A DNA stretch of 64,000 nt from Zingiber officinale (lineage: Eukaryota > Streptophyta > Magnoliopsida > Zingiberales > Zingiberaceae), in NCBI RefSeq assembly GCF_018446385.1, contig NC_055992.1:100644947-100708946 (forward strand), read 5' to 3'. Both the position numbers and the translations under genes were made by a program. The notes beneath the pieces were generated by a model that was given only the letters and a program-made list of their open reading frames with translations, had not been told where the DNA came from and did not search any database. Positions 1 through 10,129 of the stretch are shown piece by piece; the stretch's first letter is position 1; each line of letters starts with the position of its first letter.

Positions 1-26
1 ATATATATAAGGTATTACTAAACGGT

Positions 27-166
27 CAGAATCTGACCAGCTAGAATATATACATGCATGCATATGCATAGGTATTTTAGTAACTTCATATGGCCACATT
101 AATTATATGCATGTCCATGCATGCATTTTAATTGGGAGATAGAGATTTCTAGCTGGCCAGATTCTG
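27..166. repeat. Short inverted repeat (hairpin) at the window edge
   Basis: A 20-base arm at 27-46 is repeated in inverted orientation at 147-166 with a single mismatch, leaving a loop of about 100 bases. The loop is rich in TGCATG/ATGCAT repeats. It could be the core of a small foldback transposon or a chance hairpin. No terminal duplication was found because the left flank is only 26 bases. Confidence 0.5.
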
Positions 167-880
167 GCCAGCAAGATTTACTCATATATATATACACACA
201 TGCCTTGGATGATAAAATATGTATTTATACAATGGAAATTTACCATTGCACCGGATCAATATCAATAACGAAACTTGTCCTGCGATATGATCAGATCTAC
301 ATGAATCAACACATATTCGAAGTTATCCTTAGTAAGGCTCCTCTAATGTTTAAGTCATCTAGGATAATGAAAAATAGAATAGTATTAAAAAATATAAAAG
401 AAAAAAAAAACTAAGACAAGGATTCATGCCATATAAAAATTGCTCATGCCATGGACTCAACATTTATAGAGAATTGTTGTCCATTAACCCTAATGAGTTA
501 TTAGATCTATCTTAGGGTTACGAATCGTGTATGAGTCACACCCAATTTTGATCTGGAGTAAGATCGTTCGACAGTGTATTGCAATAGAAGGGGATTATTA
601 TACACATCATAATTTCCAATAAATTTAAATTTGTGTACATTATCAAACCATGGATATTGCATTATTATATTCTAGAATTAGCTCTACTAAAAACTAAGTT
701 ACTAACTCAATTTAAGCCAATTAAATTTGTGTAATATGTTTACATTTCTCTACTCTATAAAGGATCTAATATTTGTAACTATTAGTCTAATTAATCAATC
801 TATTTATCCATTGTGTTTAGATGCCTCCACATCATCTCAATCATAAACATCCAATTACACAAGGACTAACTAATTACTAA

Positions 881-1095
881 GGCTCCGTTTGGTATGCATG
901 ATAGGATATGATTGGATTGATTAGGATAGGATTAAAGGTAGGATAAATAATCCCTCTTGAGACCAAGGTATTATGAATCCTACTCCTAATCATTCACAAT
1001 CCTATCTCTAATCAACTCTACCAAACGCTTGATTAAAAACTTTTTGAAAATATAATCCTATCCTATCATGCATACCATGCATACCAAACAGAGCC
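881..1095. mobile_element. Tourist-type MITE (PIF/Harbinger) with TAA target duplication
   Basis: A 215-bp element opens with GGCTCCGTTTGGTATGCATG and closes with the inverted counterpart ending in CCAAACAGAGCC. It is flanked on both sides by TAA (878-880 and 1096-1098), the 3-bp target duplication typical of PIF/Harbinger elements. The right arm carries an extra duplicated ATGCATACC block. There is no coding capacity, so it would depend on a transposase made elsewhere. Confidence 0.85.
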
Positions 1096-1474
1096 TAACA
1101 ATATTATCAAACTTCTAAGATTTCAAAAGGACCGCATGCTATCAGGAATAGTTAACTATAAATTAATCCTATAATTTATTTTCCTTCACATAATCTAGAG
1201 TCGGACTATACATGAGCATACTTTTGTTACAATAAAATTTCAAAAGGACTCGATTTGATTTTTTTTTATTTTTTTTTTGATAACTTATACATTGATTTCC
1301 TTAACACAATAAATTAAATACAAGAGTAACTAGCTAATTTTCATTAACAAAGAAACAAATTCACAATTAAAGTTCATCTTGTTCGAAAATCTTGGAAAAG
1401 ACTAGCTGAGGATGTGACTTCTATATTGGCTGGATGTAGACTCTGCTCTACTCCTGTAATACAAGAAATGTCAG

Positions 1475-2185
1475 TGTCGGGACAGGAAAGGGGTCTCGGC
1501 GTTGGCCCTCCAACGCTCAAATTAGTCATCAGAATAGTAGAAGAAAGCGGAACAACAGTAAGCGCAAGCATAAATAGTGAATAATATGTACCGATGCATG
1601 GACCCATTTTTATTTAGCGCCCCAACGGGCACGTGTACACTCCTCAAGAAGTGGCACATTATTCTCCAATTTGTTCTATGAAAGGACATGTCAAGAAAAT
1701 GTTTTGACACCATACCTTAACAGGGCATGCAAATCCCTAACGAAACAGTAGAAGCTTCCGCCGTACGATTCGCCTGTTGACCATGCTTGGTTGTCAGCGG
1801 CGTTATCTCCCAAAGGGATATCAAGAGATATATAAAGGGGTCCCACTGTTTGACCGAGCGAGGGAACCACTCGGTAGGGGATCCCCGCCCGATGGGCCTC
1901 TGCTGCTTCCTTGCGATGACTCAATTCGATAGATTATTTCTGCACGACCAGACTAACGCTCTAGTTGTCTCAACGTTCCTCTGCTTTGTGATGAGCGTCT
2001 GATGATCTTGGCTATACGGGCATTCTGCTTGGCCTAGCTCTTTGCCGGTTGGGCGGTTCATGCCCGATCGACCACTGCAATAGAACCCCGCTCGGCCTTC
2101 TTTGATGGGTTCGTTGGTTATCTAGCGTTGACGTCTTGATTTTGATCTCCACATTAACTATTGTCTCCGTCCTTTTGACCCACAC
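1475..2185 (+). mobile_element. LTR fragment (same family as 50624-51430)
   Basis: The segment starts TGTCGGGACAGGAAAGGGG and continues with a block ending in CCCTCCAACGCTCAA. This matches the start of the LTR-like segment at 50624 (TGTAGTCGGGCCGGGAAGGG, then CCCTCCGACGCTCAAG). No internal coding region follows, so it is a solo or truncated LTR. The right end is uncertain because the sequence runs into the minisatellite that begins near 2184. A Gypsy origin is a guess. Confidence 0.5.
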
Positions 2186-2620
2186 CTGATAGACCCCTTT
2201 TTATCACCGCATCAACAGCAAACACAAAGTCTGAACAATTTGATATATATATATATTTTGATAGACCCCCTTTTATCACCGCATCAATTAACAATCTTAA
2301 CAATGTCAAACTTAAAATCTGAACAATTATATATATATATATATATACCCCCTTTTATTACTGCATCAATAGTCTTAACAATGTTAAACTCAAAGTCTGA
2401 ACAATTTTATATATATATATATATATATATATTGATAAACCCCCTTTTATCACCGCATCAACCATCTTAACAATGTCAAACTCAAAATCTGAACAATTAT
2501 AGGTTGATGCGGTGATAAAAGGGGGTTTATCAATAGATATATATATACCCTTTAATTTTATCACCGCATCAACCGTCTTAACAATGTCAAACCCAAAGTC
2601 TGAACAATTATATATAAGTG
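2184..2620. repeat. Minisatellite, about 85-bp unit, five direct copies and one inverted
   Basis: Five direct copies start near 2184, 2258, 2347, 2433 and 2547. Each has a pyrimidine-rich piece (CCCCCTTTTATCACCGCATCAA), a middle part TTAACAATGTCAAACTCAAA, then TCTGAACAATT and an AT-dinucleotide run. One inverted copy of the first part lies at about 2502-2533. The array ends less than 200 bp upstream of the zinc-finger start codon. The first part resembles the tail of the LTR fragment just before it, so the array may have grown from that tail. Confidence 0.75.
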
Positions 2621-2797
2621 ATGTTTCGGACACAGTTGAAATTATGAAGTTATCTACCATCCATAAACATTGAAAGCCACCGCCACCATTGCAGTTCCTG
2701 CTCTATATATACTCTTGCAATATGCACTTCAGCTTTGATCTGAGCTTCTAAAGCAGTCTTCATCTTGATCGAGATATACATATCGCTAGCTGTACGA

Positions 2798-3145
2798 ATG
2801 GATAGGTATATCTTGGAGGGAGGAGGGGAGGAGTGCTTGAACCTGGAGCTGGGGCTGCTGCCGTCGTCAGCGCCAACGCCGGTGCCGGGGTTCACCTGCA
2901 CGTACTGCCGCCGGAGGTTCTTCAGCTCGCAGGCGCTGGGCGGCCACCAGAACGCCCACAAGCTGGAGCGCAGCATCGCCCGGCGGAGCCGTGAGCTGGC
3001 CGCCGCCTTCGCTGCCGTGAGGAGCGCGCGGATGAGGCCCCCGCCGCAGATGCCGCCGGCGTTCGAGAGGAGGGAGGAGGTTGGTGAGGATAGGAAGAGG
3101 CGGCAGCCGGCGGAGCAGGATATCGACTTGTCTCTCAGACTGTGA
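2798..3145 (+). CDS. Single C2H2 zinc-finger repressor with QALGGH and EAR motifs
   Basis: An intronless gene encodes 115 aa. One C2H2 finger lies at residues 34-54: CTYC, twelve residues, then HQNAH, with the plant-specific SQALGGHQNAH core that contacts DNA. The C terminus DLSLRL (110-115) is an LxLxL-type EAR motif, which recruits TOPLESS-type co-repressors in this family, and a second LxLxL-like stretch (LNLELGL, 14-20) lies before the finger. This is the layout of the small KNUCKLES/SUPERMAN/ZFP-like nuclear repressors that control development. I chose the ATG at 2798 because it starts directly before the conserved part; an in-frame extension to 2765 lacks conserved sequence. GC content is far above the flanks. 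The exact orthologue cannot be named. Confidence 0.85.
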   Translation: MDRYILEGGGEECLNLELGLLPSSAPTPVPGFTCTYCRRRFFSSQALGGHQNAHKLERSIARRSRELAAAFAAVRSARMRPPPQMPPAFERREEVGEDRKRRQPAEQDIDLSLRL

Positions 3146-4543
3146 CACAGTGGCTAATTAATTACTAATTAGTTGTATGCATAATTAAGCGGCAGATGGT
3201 TAGTTAATTAACTACGCGCATGTTGCTAATTATATTAATTAGTAGAGGTTAATCGACTTAAATGTATTATGTGCCCTAATAATATTGTTGTGGATGAAAC
3301 TTTAACGGTGTGATCAATTCAATGTATTATATTTACTAAGTATGTGATCAAGGTTACAAATAGATAAATTCAAATTAATAATTTTAAAATTATTATATTA
3401 TATAAGTTATTGAAAGGTTGAATTAATCGAGATCATGAGTATTAATAAATTTTGTATAGTTCTATTAATTAGTTACCACATAATGATATTTTTTATATAT
3501 AATTTTGTTATGAAGTTGGTGCATGTTTAAATATATTTTCCTAAAAACTTTACACGATTATTTTATTAATATATTTTTGGGCCCTTTAGTTAATTCTTTA
3601 GCTAGTTAGCTATTATAATATTGATTTACTGGCAAAGTAAACAATACAGCAACAGAAAACAGCAAAACAACAAAAGAACTTACAATTAATGGCACAAATT
3701 AAAAATAGAAGAAATTTTGTGGATTAATTCATTTATTTATTGAGGCAGATGTTTATTTATCATATAAAATCTATCCCTGAATTCTACAATATTATCTAAA
3801 AACAAGGAAAACTATAGAATCTGATTGAATCAAAAATCAACAGCCAACAGCAGTAGTTGTCGGTAGCACAGCTTAATTGATTCAGAAACAAAATTTCCAA
3901 CATTCATAAAGTTGTGCAAGTGTCAAAGTTGAGAACAAACAAAGAAAACCATCGAGCTCGGAGGTCCAATGAAAAGGCAGCTCTTAGCGTGTATCGTGAA
4001 TCGATAGACAATACTTCTATAGGGAAGAATTTTCCTTTCGGAGATTTGAAGCGAGCGAAATTTCACCTGACACCATAAGAAATCGAGTCAATGATAATAA
4101 ATGAACATTGCTAATCAGGGACAGTCCCCCAAAATGATTAAGAGACAACAAAAGTAACTAGCATGCTCCCAGATACACTTAAAATTAGGCATTCTAACGA
4201 TGGAGTGGTAGGTAATGTAGCTTGCAAACTGTTTATGAAACTATCTATTATAGGAAGAAAGGAGTGTCTTTGGATTAGAGATTCCAAGAAACTAAAACCA
4301 AGTCACCCATACTCTTAACTTTATAATAGACAAAATACCAGATCAATTTGCCTAACATTGCCATTTATACTATTTATCAGTATTTTTTTTTAACTTTCAT
4401 TCTTGTATCATTTAGCTAATGTTTATTATTGTCATATGCTAATAGAGAGATACAAAAAAATGTTTAAAGAGGAAATGACATAATCATGACATTAAAATTA
4501 ATAAATAAAGTTAACCTTCAAGTCAAAAGATTGAAGGTGAAAG
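3146..4543. other. AT-rich intergenic region
   Basis: About 1.4 kb between the zinc-finger stop and the RPT2 stop. It holds the 3' flanks of two converging genes. No further gene, RNA or clear repeat was recognised. Confidence 0.6.
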
Positions 4544-7500
4544 TCACATGTAGAGTCCCTCAGGCACTCCTTGCTTCTTCTTATACATAATTTTTTCTTT
4601 GGCCTTTTTAAAGTCTACATGAGTTACCTGTACAGAGAAAAATGTGTTCAATTATATGCCAATTGAAACAAAGTCACAAGGAAATGAAAAAAAAAAAAGA
4701 GAAAAAACTTCAGATTTTTGAAACAGATTAAAGTTCTCAATCCACTCAAGGTTTCAGAAGTGTCGTGACAAAGATGTAGGACAAGAAGAATAAGATTTGA
4801 TCACAAGGAGAAACAAATTCAATGGAACAAATTTCCACTCTTCTTTGATGAACTCAATGACTAAAGGACACAAATAACCACATAGCACCTAAGCTATTGA
4901 ATGTCTATTTCCTAAACTTCAGTTTCAAATTAAAAAAAGGAAGACATGATATATTGGATACGTTTCTTGATGCAAAATAGGTTCTAAAATAAAATAATGC
5001 TTCTGTCTGCACTCAAAGGAACAAGAACACTGGATCACAGTCCCCATTAGACGTTTAATGGGAAATATTGAAGGCAAAAATTGGAATCAGCAGACTATCT
5101 AGTTACAGAACTGCAGTAATAGGTGTTATGAACAACAGAAGCAATCAACAGAATGGAGTAAATAGAGCTACTGCCCACGAGATAAACAAAAATTTACATA
5201 GATAAGTGACCAACAAAAAAATGTCACCAGCAATAGATCTTAGCTGTTCAGCATTCAGCAAGTATAGGTCCTTTAATATGTCACAGTAATCAAAATTAGT
5301 ATCCTTTAAAAACTGAAATCTATTACAAAAAACATGCCATTGAGAAAGGCTTGGCATCCTTGAGAAGAGTATGATTAACAATTTATTCTATTGCCTTTTC
5401 CCTTTTCTTTGGGATGTATAGTGTGCGGATCCCTAAGGGAAAGAAATATACATTTAGCAATTTGACAAAAAAAAAGTTTTAGTTACCTTCATCCTACGCT
5501 CTCTCAAAGCAAGCAGGCCAGCTTCAGTACAGATTGCCTTGATATCAGCTCCAGAAAACTCATCCTTGGTCATGACAAACTCTTCTAGGTTGACATCATC
5601 AGCCAGAGTCATTCTGGATGTATGAATCTTACCAGAATATTTAAAACAAGAGAAAAGATTTAGTGAGAATCTACTGAGGCTAATAAAATTACGATCTACT
5701 AAATACAGTCCTGAATCTATTCATGAAAAATAACATACCTGAAAAATCCGTCTTTTTGTCTTAATGTCAGGCAGAGGGAATTCAATCTTTCTGTCAATAC
5801 GGCCAGGCCGAAGCAAGGCTGGATCAAGGCTTTCAATTTTGTTGGTTGCAAGAATAACTTTAACATCTCCCCTTGAATCGAAACCATCTAACTGGTTCAG
5901 CAACTCCAACATGGTTCTCTGTATTTCACGTTCACCACCTGAATGAGCATCATATCTGGAAAGAACCATGATATTTTCTTCGATAGGATTAGTCATGATT
6001 TACAACATGGAATAAGGTGAATATCATTTCTCATTGTTTAATACCTTTTGGTGCCAACTGCATCTATCTCATCAATAAATACAATTGAAGGAGAAAGTTC
6101 ATCTGCCACTCTAAACAATTCTCTCAGCAGCTTAGGTCCATCACCCAAGTATTTCTGGATCAACTCACTTCCAACAACACGCAAGAACGTTGCAGAAGTT
6201 GAATTAGCTACAGCCTGATAATAGAAAAGTAATCAGAAAAAAAAAAGTGTTGTACATATTAGTGCAGCAGTCAGCAATCTAGTGAACAAAATAATAAAGG
6301 AAAGAAGGTATAATCTCAAAACTACAAGAAAGATAATTCTACTACTACTAAATGCAGTCAATGATCACTTAGCCAAAGCGCTCATCTAACACAGCTATTA
6401 AAAAACATGAATTGGTGTAAACACTGAATATACTTTGTTGAGCTTGATATCTATCTAAAATAAAATATTGTTTCTATATGCCTAACAACTTTAGAGATCT
6501 ACTATGTGAGGTAACATTTTCTATCCTTGTTACTAAGAGATAATTGAGTGTCATATCTATATCACTTGTGACTTTGTTTCATGAAGATGGATGAACATGA
6601 AATTCTTGAAAGTAGGACTTTGTTAAATATCATTCATATATTAAACAAGGAGGTATTGATGAAGCTATTATTAATAGGATAAAGGTGAATGATTAAAATG
6701 GATGGAAGCTTCTACTTGTGACCTTTAGCCTAGAAAGAAAATTATATAACATTGTGGTCCAATCAGCCATTCTTTATAGATCAGTGTGCAGAAGTTTAGG
6801 GGAGAAAACACAAAATGCTAATTTAAATGTGTTGGATTACTAGAAAAATAAAATAACAAGCATTACTATCTAGGAGTAGGCTGATAGCTTAAATAAATGA
6901 CAAAATGAGAAAATAGATTGAGATGCTATGGACATGTTTACAGGCAATCGACGAGTTGAATCAATTAGAATTGAAGTTGAAAAGGACGGAAGAAATAAAA
7001 GATAGCTCTAATAAATATCATGAAAGGTGATTTAATTTAATACTGGTGTAGAATCCTACATGGAGTTCAATGGAAGGATAAGATCCAACCTCAAATAGCT
7101 AGGACTGACACAACCTGATGATACTTGTGACTTTATACGTTAAATGGCATGCACATAGGTATATTTACACGCTAATACTATATAAGTAAGTGCTCCACTT
7201 TTTACTAATTTCACACTTGAAGTTACAAACCTGACTTCTTAAAGCACAGTGCTCAAAACTGATAACCAAACCAATAATCACAAATATCTGAAAAGTTACA
7301 GATATTTATAGGTATATGCTTATGAACATATGCACGGTGATAATTTTTTTTGATTTCCAGATGTATGTTGTTTAAAGAAGTTTATATGACTCAGAATATA
7401 ATCAAATTGGCAAATATCCACAAAAAGAACAAGAGGCAAAAAAAAAAAATGTAGAAAAGTTCATGTTACAAAAATTCATATGCTAACATCACATTTACAT

Positions 7501-9026
7501 TTATCAAAATCAACAATGGTGAAATAAAAATGCTCTCACCTTGGCAAGTAAAGTTTTACCAGTTCCAGGTTCACCGTATAATATTACTCCCTTGGGAGGC
7601 CTAATTCCAATATCCTCATATAACTCAGGATGAGTAAGTGGAAGTTCAACAGCTTCTTTAATTTCTTGGATTTGAGCATCTAAGCCACCAATATCAACAT
7701 AAGACTCCAAAGGAGCCTTTTCAACTTTCATAACAGAAACCATAGGATTCACTTCATCCTGAAGTATTCCAACAACAGATAGAACCTGCAAAAGATTTAG
7801 CATAATCAGCAGTGTAAATTGTAAACCACGTTATACAAACTTTGGAAATTTTCATTACAATAAGATAAAACAAGAAGTCCAACGCAAAAATAAGACAAAT
7901 AAAAAAGGATTAGAAATAACATAGACATGAAGATAACAGAAGGAAGAATTAGATACAGAAAAGCAGATGCGAAAACAAGAAGAAAGGCAGCAACAAATTC
8001 TAGAATGGAGTCAAATATGTTGCTTGAGAATAGAAGGTAAAAATTCTAAAGCAAAATTTTTTCTTCTTTGAAAAATAGTGAGGCAGATGTGTTCTAACAG
8101 CTTTCTTCTGCCACATTCATGGACAGACTACATTGCATATTGATTCTGTCAAACAGACAAGTCTAAGATAGACAAATGCTTTGAAAGCTAGGAATAGAAA
8201 AAAGATGAGGCAAAAGCAGGCAAACAAGTGCCAACAAGCTACATGAGAGACCTCTATCTGTTGTATCATTTTCTCCAGCAAACAGACAAATAAATCATTG
8301 GTATCCTCGAACAAAATATAGGGCTGAAGGTAACATAAGCAAAACGCATGAATGAAAACATTTGGACACGCGGACAACGATACCAGGAGCAACAAGGAAT
8401 ACATAGAATTATAGATGACCACAACCAAGATTACGATCTGAGGAGCCATAAGGCTTCTCCGTTTCTGGTCGTTCAACCGCCCATAGCAATATAGTAATTA
8501 GAGCAACACAAAACACATAAGAAATAAGGGGGAAAAAAACGATCACCTTGTTGTGCATGAGGATTGCGCAGCCCGGTTCCAACTGATCTTTGTCAACAAG
8601 CGTCAGTATACCAACATAGTACTCCGGACCAACCGAGGAAGACACGATGGCATGGTTCTCGTCCATGAGCTCCTTAATGTTCCCGACGCTCATCGGCGAA
8701 CCACGGAGGTCGTCGACCTTGGATCGGTCCTCCTCATTCTTCTCCTCATGGGGGCGCAGGCGCTCCTGGTTAGCGACGAACTCCTCGTCCATGAGGAGGT
8801 AGTCCTTGATGCGCTCCAGCTTGAGGAGGCGAAGGCGGCACTTGGAAAGCGGGGTGACGGCGGGAATGCGGCCGGAAGCCTCAGGTCCCTTCTGCTTGCG
8901 CTTCTTCCGGCCGACCCGTGACGGCGGAGCCGCCCGCTCGAACTTCTTCCCCTTGTTGTCGCCGTCCTGCTTGCGGTCGCCGGGGAGCTCCTGCCACCCC
9001 ATGCCGCCAGGAGTACCCTGCCCCAT
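4544..9026 (-). CDS. RPT2: 26S proteasome regulatory particle ATPase RPT2 (subunit 4 homologue)
   Basis: Six exons, in transcript order 9026-8547, 7785-7540, 6214-6045, 5955-5739, 5627-5487 and 4627-4544, join at GT-AG sites and keep frame to give 445 aa, close to the roughly 443 aa of Arabidopsis RPT2a. RPT2 is one of six AAA ATPases of the 19S base; it unfolds substrates and opens the 20S gate. Visible marks are the N-terminal MGQG myristoylation signal, Walker A GEPGTGKT (231-238), Walker B IVFIDEID (286-293), the second region of homology [14 protein letters not shown], and the C-terminal LYM, an HbYX tail that docks into the 20S ring. The 1.3-kb intron 7539-6215 holds a decayed LINE. The gene is divergent from the AFG1 gene. 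It looks intact. Confidence 0.97.
6590..7130 (+). mobile_element. Decayed RTE-type LINE fragment in an RPT2 intron
   Basis: Read on the + strand, the intron segment holds weak traces of the C-terminal part of plant RTE reverse transcriptase: a [10 protein letters not shown] stretch (cf. DEDVxxRIxxGW), then [12 protein letters not shown] (cf. RPxMLYGxEC), then a [17 protein letters not shown]-like region. Stop codons interrupt it in several places. It is antisense to RPT2. The call rests on order and spacing of weak matches. Confidence 0.5.
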
Positions 9027-9220
9027 GGATCCTAAAATTTGGAACAGGCGAAGAGACCGAGTACAACAATGTCGGGGAAATGAGAGTCCCTGCTTCGTGC
9101 CTTCGTAGTAGAACGGTAGGTAAAAACAGAGTAAGCTTCCTCGGTCCTCTTCTTTTATACACACAGGTCACAGGTGACTTGAAGAACACGATTCACACGA
9201 AGCTGCAACGGCCGCTGTGC

Positions 9221-9261
9221 TGGGCTAAGTACGGACCATAGGCCCAATGCACGCAGGCCCA
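9221..9261. promoter_or_regulatory. Three site II (TGGGCY) motifs in the RPT2/AFG1 divergent promoter
   Basis: TGGGCT at 9221-9226 and its inverse GGCCCA at 9241-9246 and 9256-9261 fall within 41 bp. TGGGCY site II elements bind TCP factors and are common in promoters of plant housekeeping, ribosomal and mitochondrial protein genes. They lie about 200 bp before the RPT2 start codon and about 370 bp before the presumed AFG1 first exon, so they could serve both. Confidence 0.55.
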
Positions 9262-9632
9262 CAGGCTCTTATGACGAATCTCTCCGAGGAGGAGAGGGGA
9301 CCTACGCAAAGCTCTCCTAGTTACTTGATTAGTTGAAATCATAATGTCGCGTAATCTACACGAAACACTGGATCCTGTAAACACCCCGTATACATTAAGA
9401 CCACTGCATCAGGATCAAATTTTAGCCGTTCAGCTAAACACAGTTAGTGGCTCCGCATGATACCGTATCCGTGTGATCAGACGTCCCTCCTCGTCGTACG
9501 ATATCCTGTCGTACAACAGACACGGTACGCGAGTATTCGCCGATAAAATGGAGAAGCTCGAATCTGGAAGCGACGTCGAGTTCTTGTGGCTTCGGCCCGG
9601 TTCCTGTGCAAGTTGACACGGCCGACCTCAAC

Positions 9633-10111
9633 GTAAGAGTAATCTTGATCTTTTCTCTCGTTGCTGTTGGGATTCGGAAGTTTAGACATTTGGTTGGTAG
9701 TATTTTGATTGGTGATGATTAATTTTTGCAAGTATTTTCATAACATATGTCAAATTTCAGTGATATTGTTGCGTTCCCTACTTTATGGGAAGTGCTTATT
9801 TGTTTTTAAAAGTTTGGATTTTTTATACTCTCAGCAAAACTCGATCCCTTCTGATTCATCTTGTGTTTGCTCGATTGCACAGGAGAACCCATAATCAGTC
9901 TTTTGGGGGTTTCAATATTCTGAAATTGGGCGGATAAGTTCATGATTTAGATCACTGAAGAGTTCGATTCTGCTTTTGCCTTCTGGTTTATTTCCCAGTG
10001 GCTTTGTTATTGCTTTCTTTTCCAGGTTATTGTTTTTCTTTGGAAAATCTGGATTTTCTTTGCTTTCTTATTTTAATGTTCTAACTCATATTTTACTTGG
10101 TGTTTTTGTAG
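9633..10111 (+). other. Possible 5'-UTR intron of the AFG1-like gene
   Basis: A donor-like AC|GTAAGAG at 9633 and an acceptor after a T-rich run (TTTTTGTAG, ending 10111) lie upstream of the start codon at 10130. The stretch between is T-rich and has no conserved coding frame. This is inferred from splice-like signals only. Confidence 0.4.
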
Positions 10112-10129
10112 CTGAAATATTTTAGGTCA

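Noticed and set aside
5145-5381. 78-codon frame between RPT2 exons
   Set aside because: Lies in an intron between exons that join in frame without it; sequence is hydrophobic AT-rich noise.
8553-9108. Open frames antisense to RPT2 exon 1
   Set aside because: RPT2 exon 1 is fully explained by a conserved protein; the antisense frames are by-products of its GC-rich codons.
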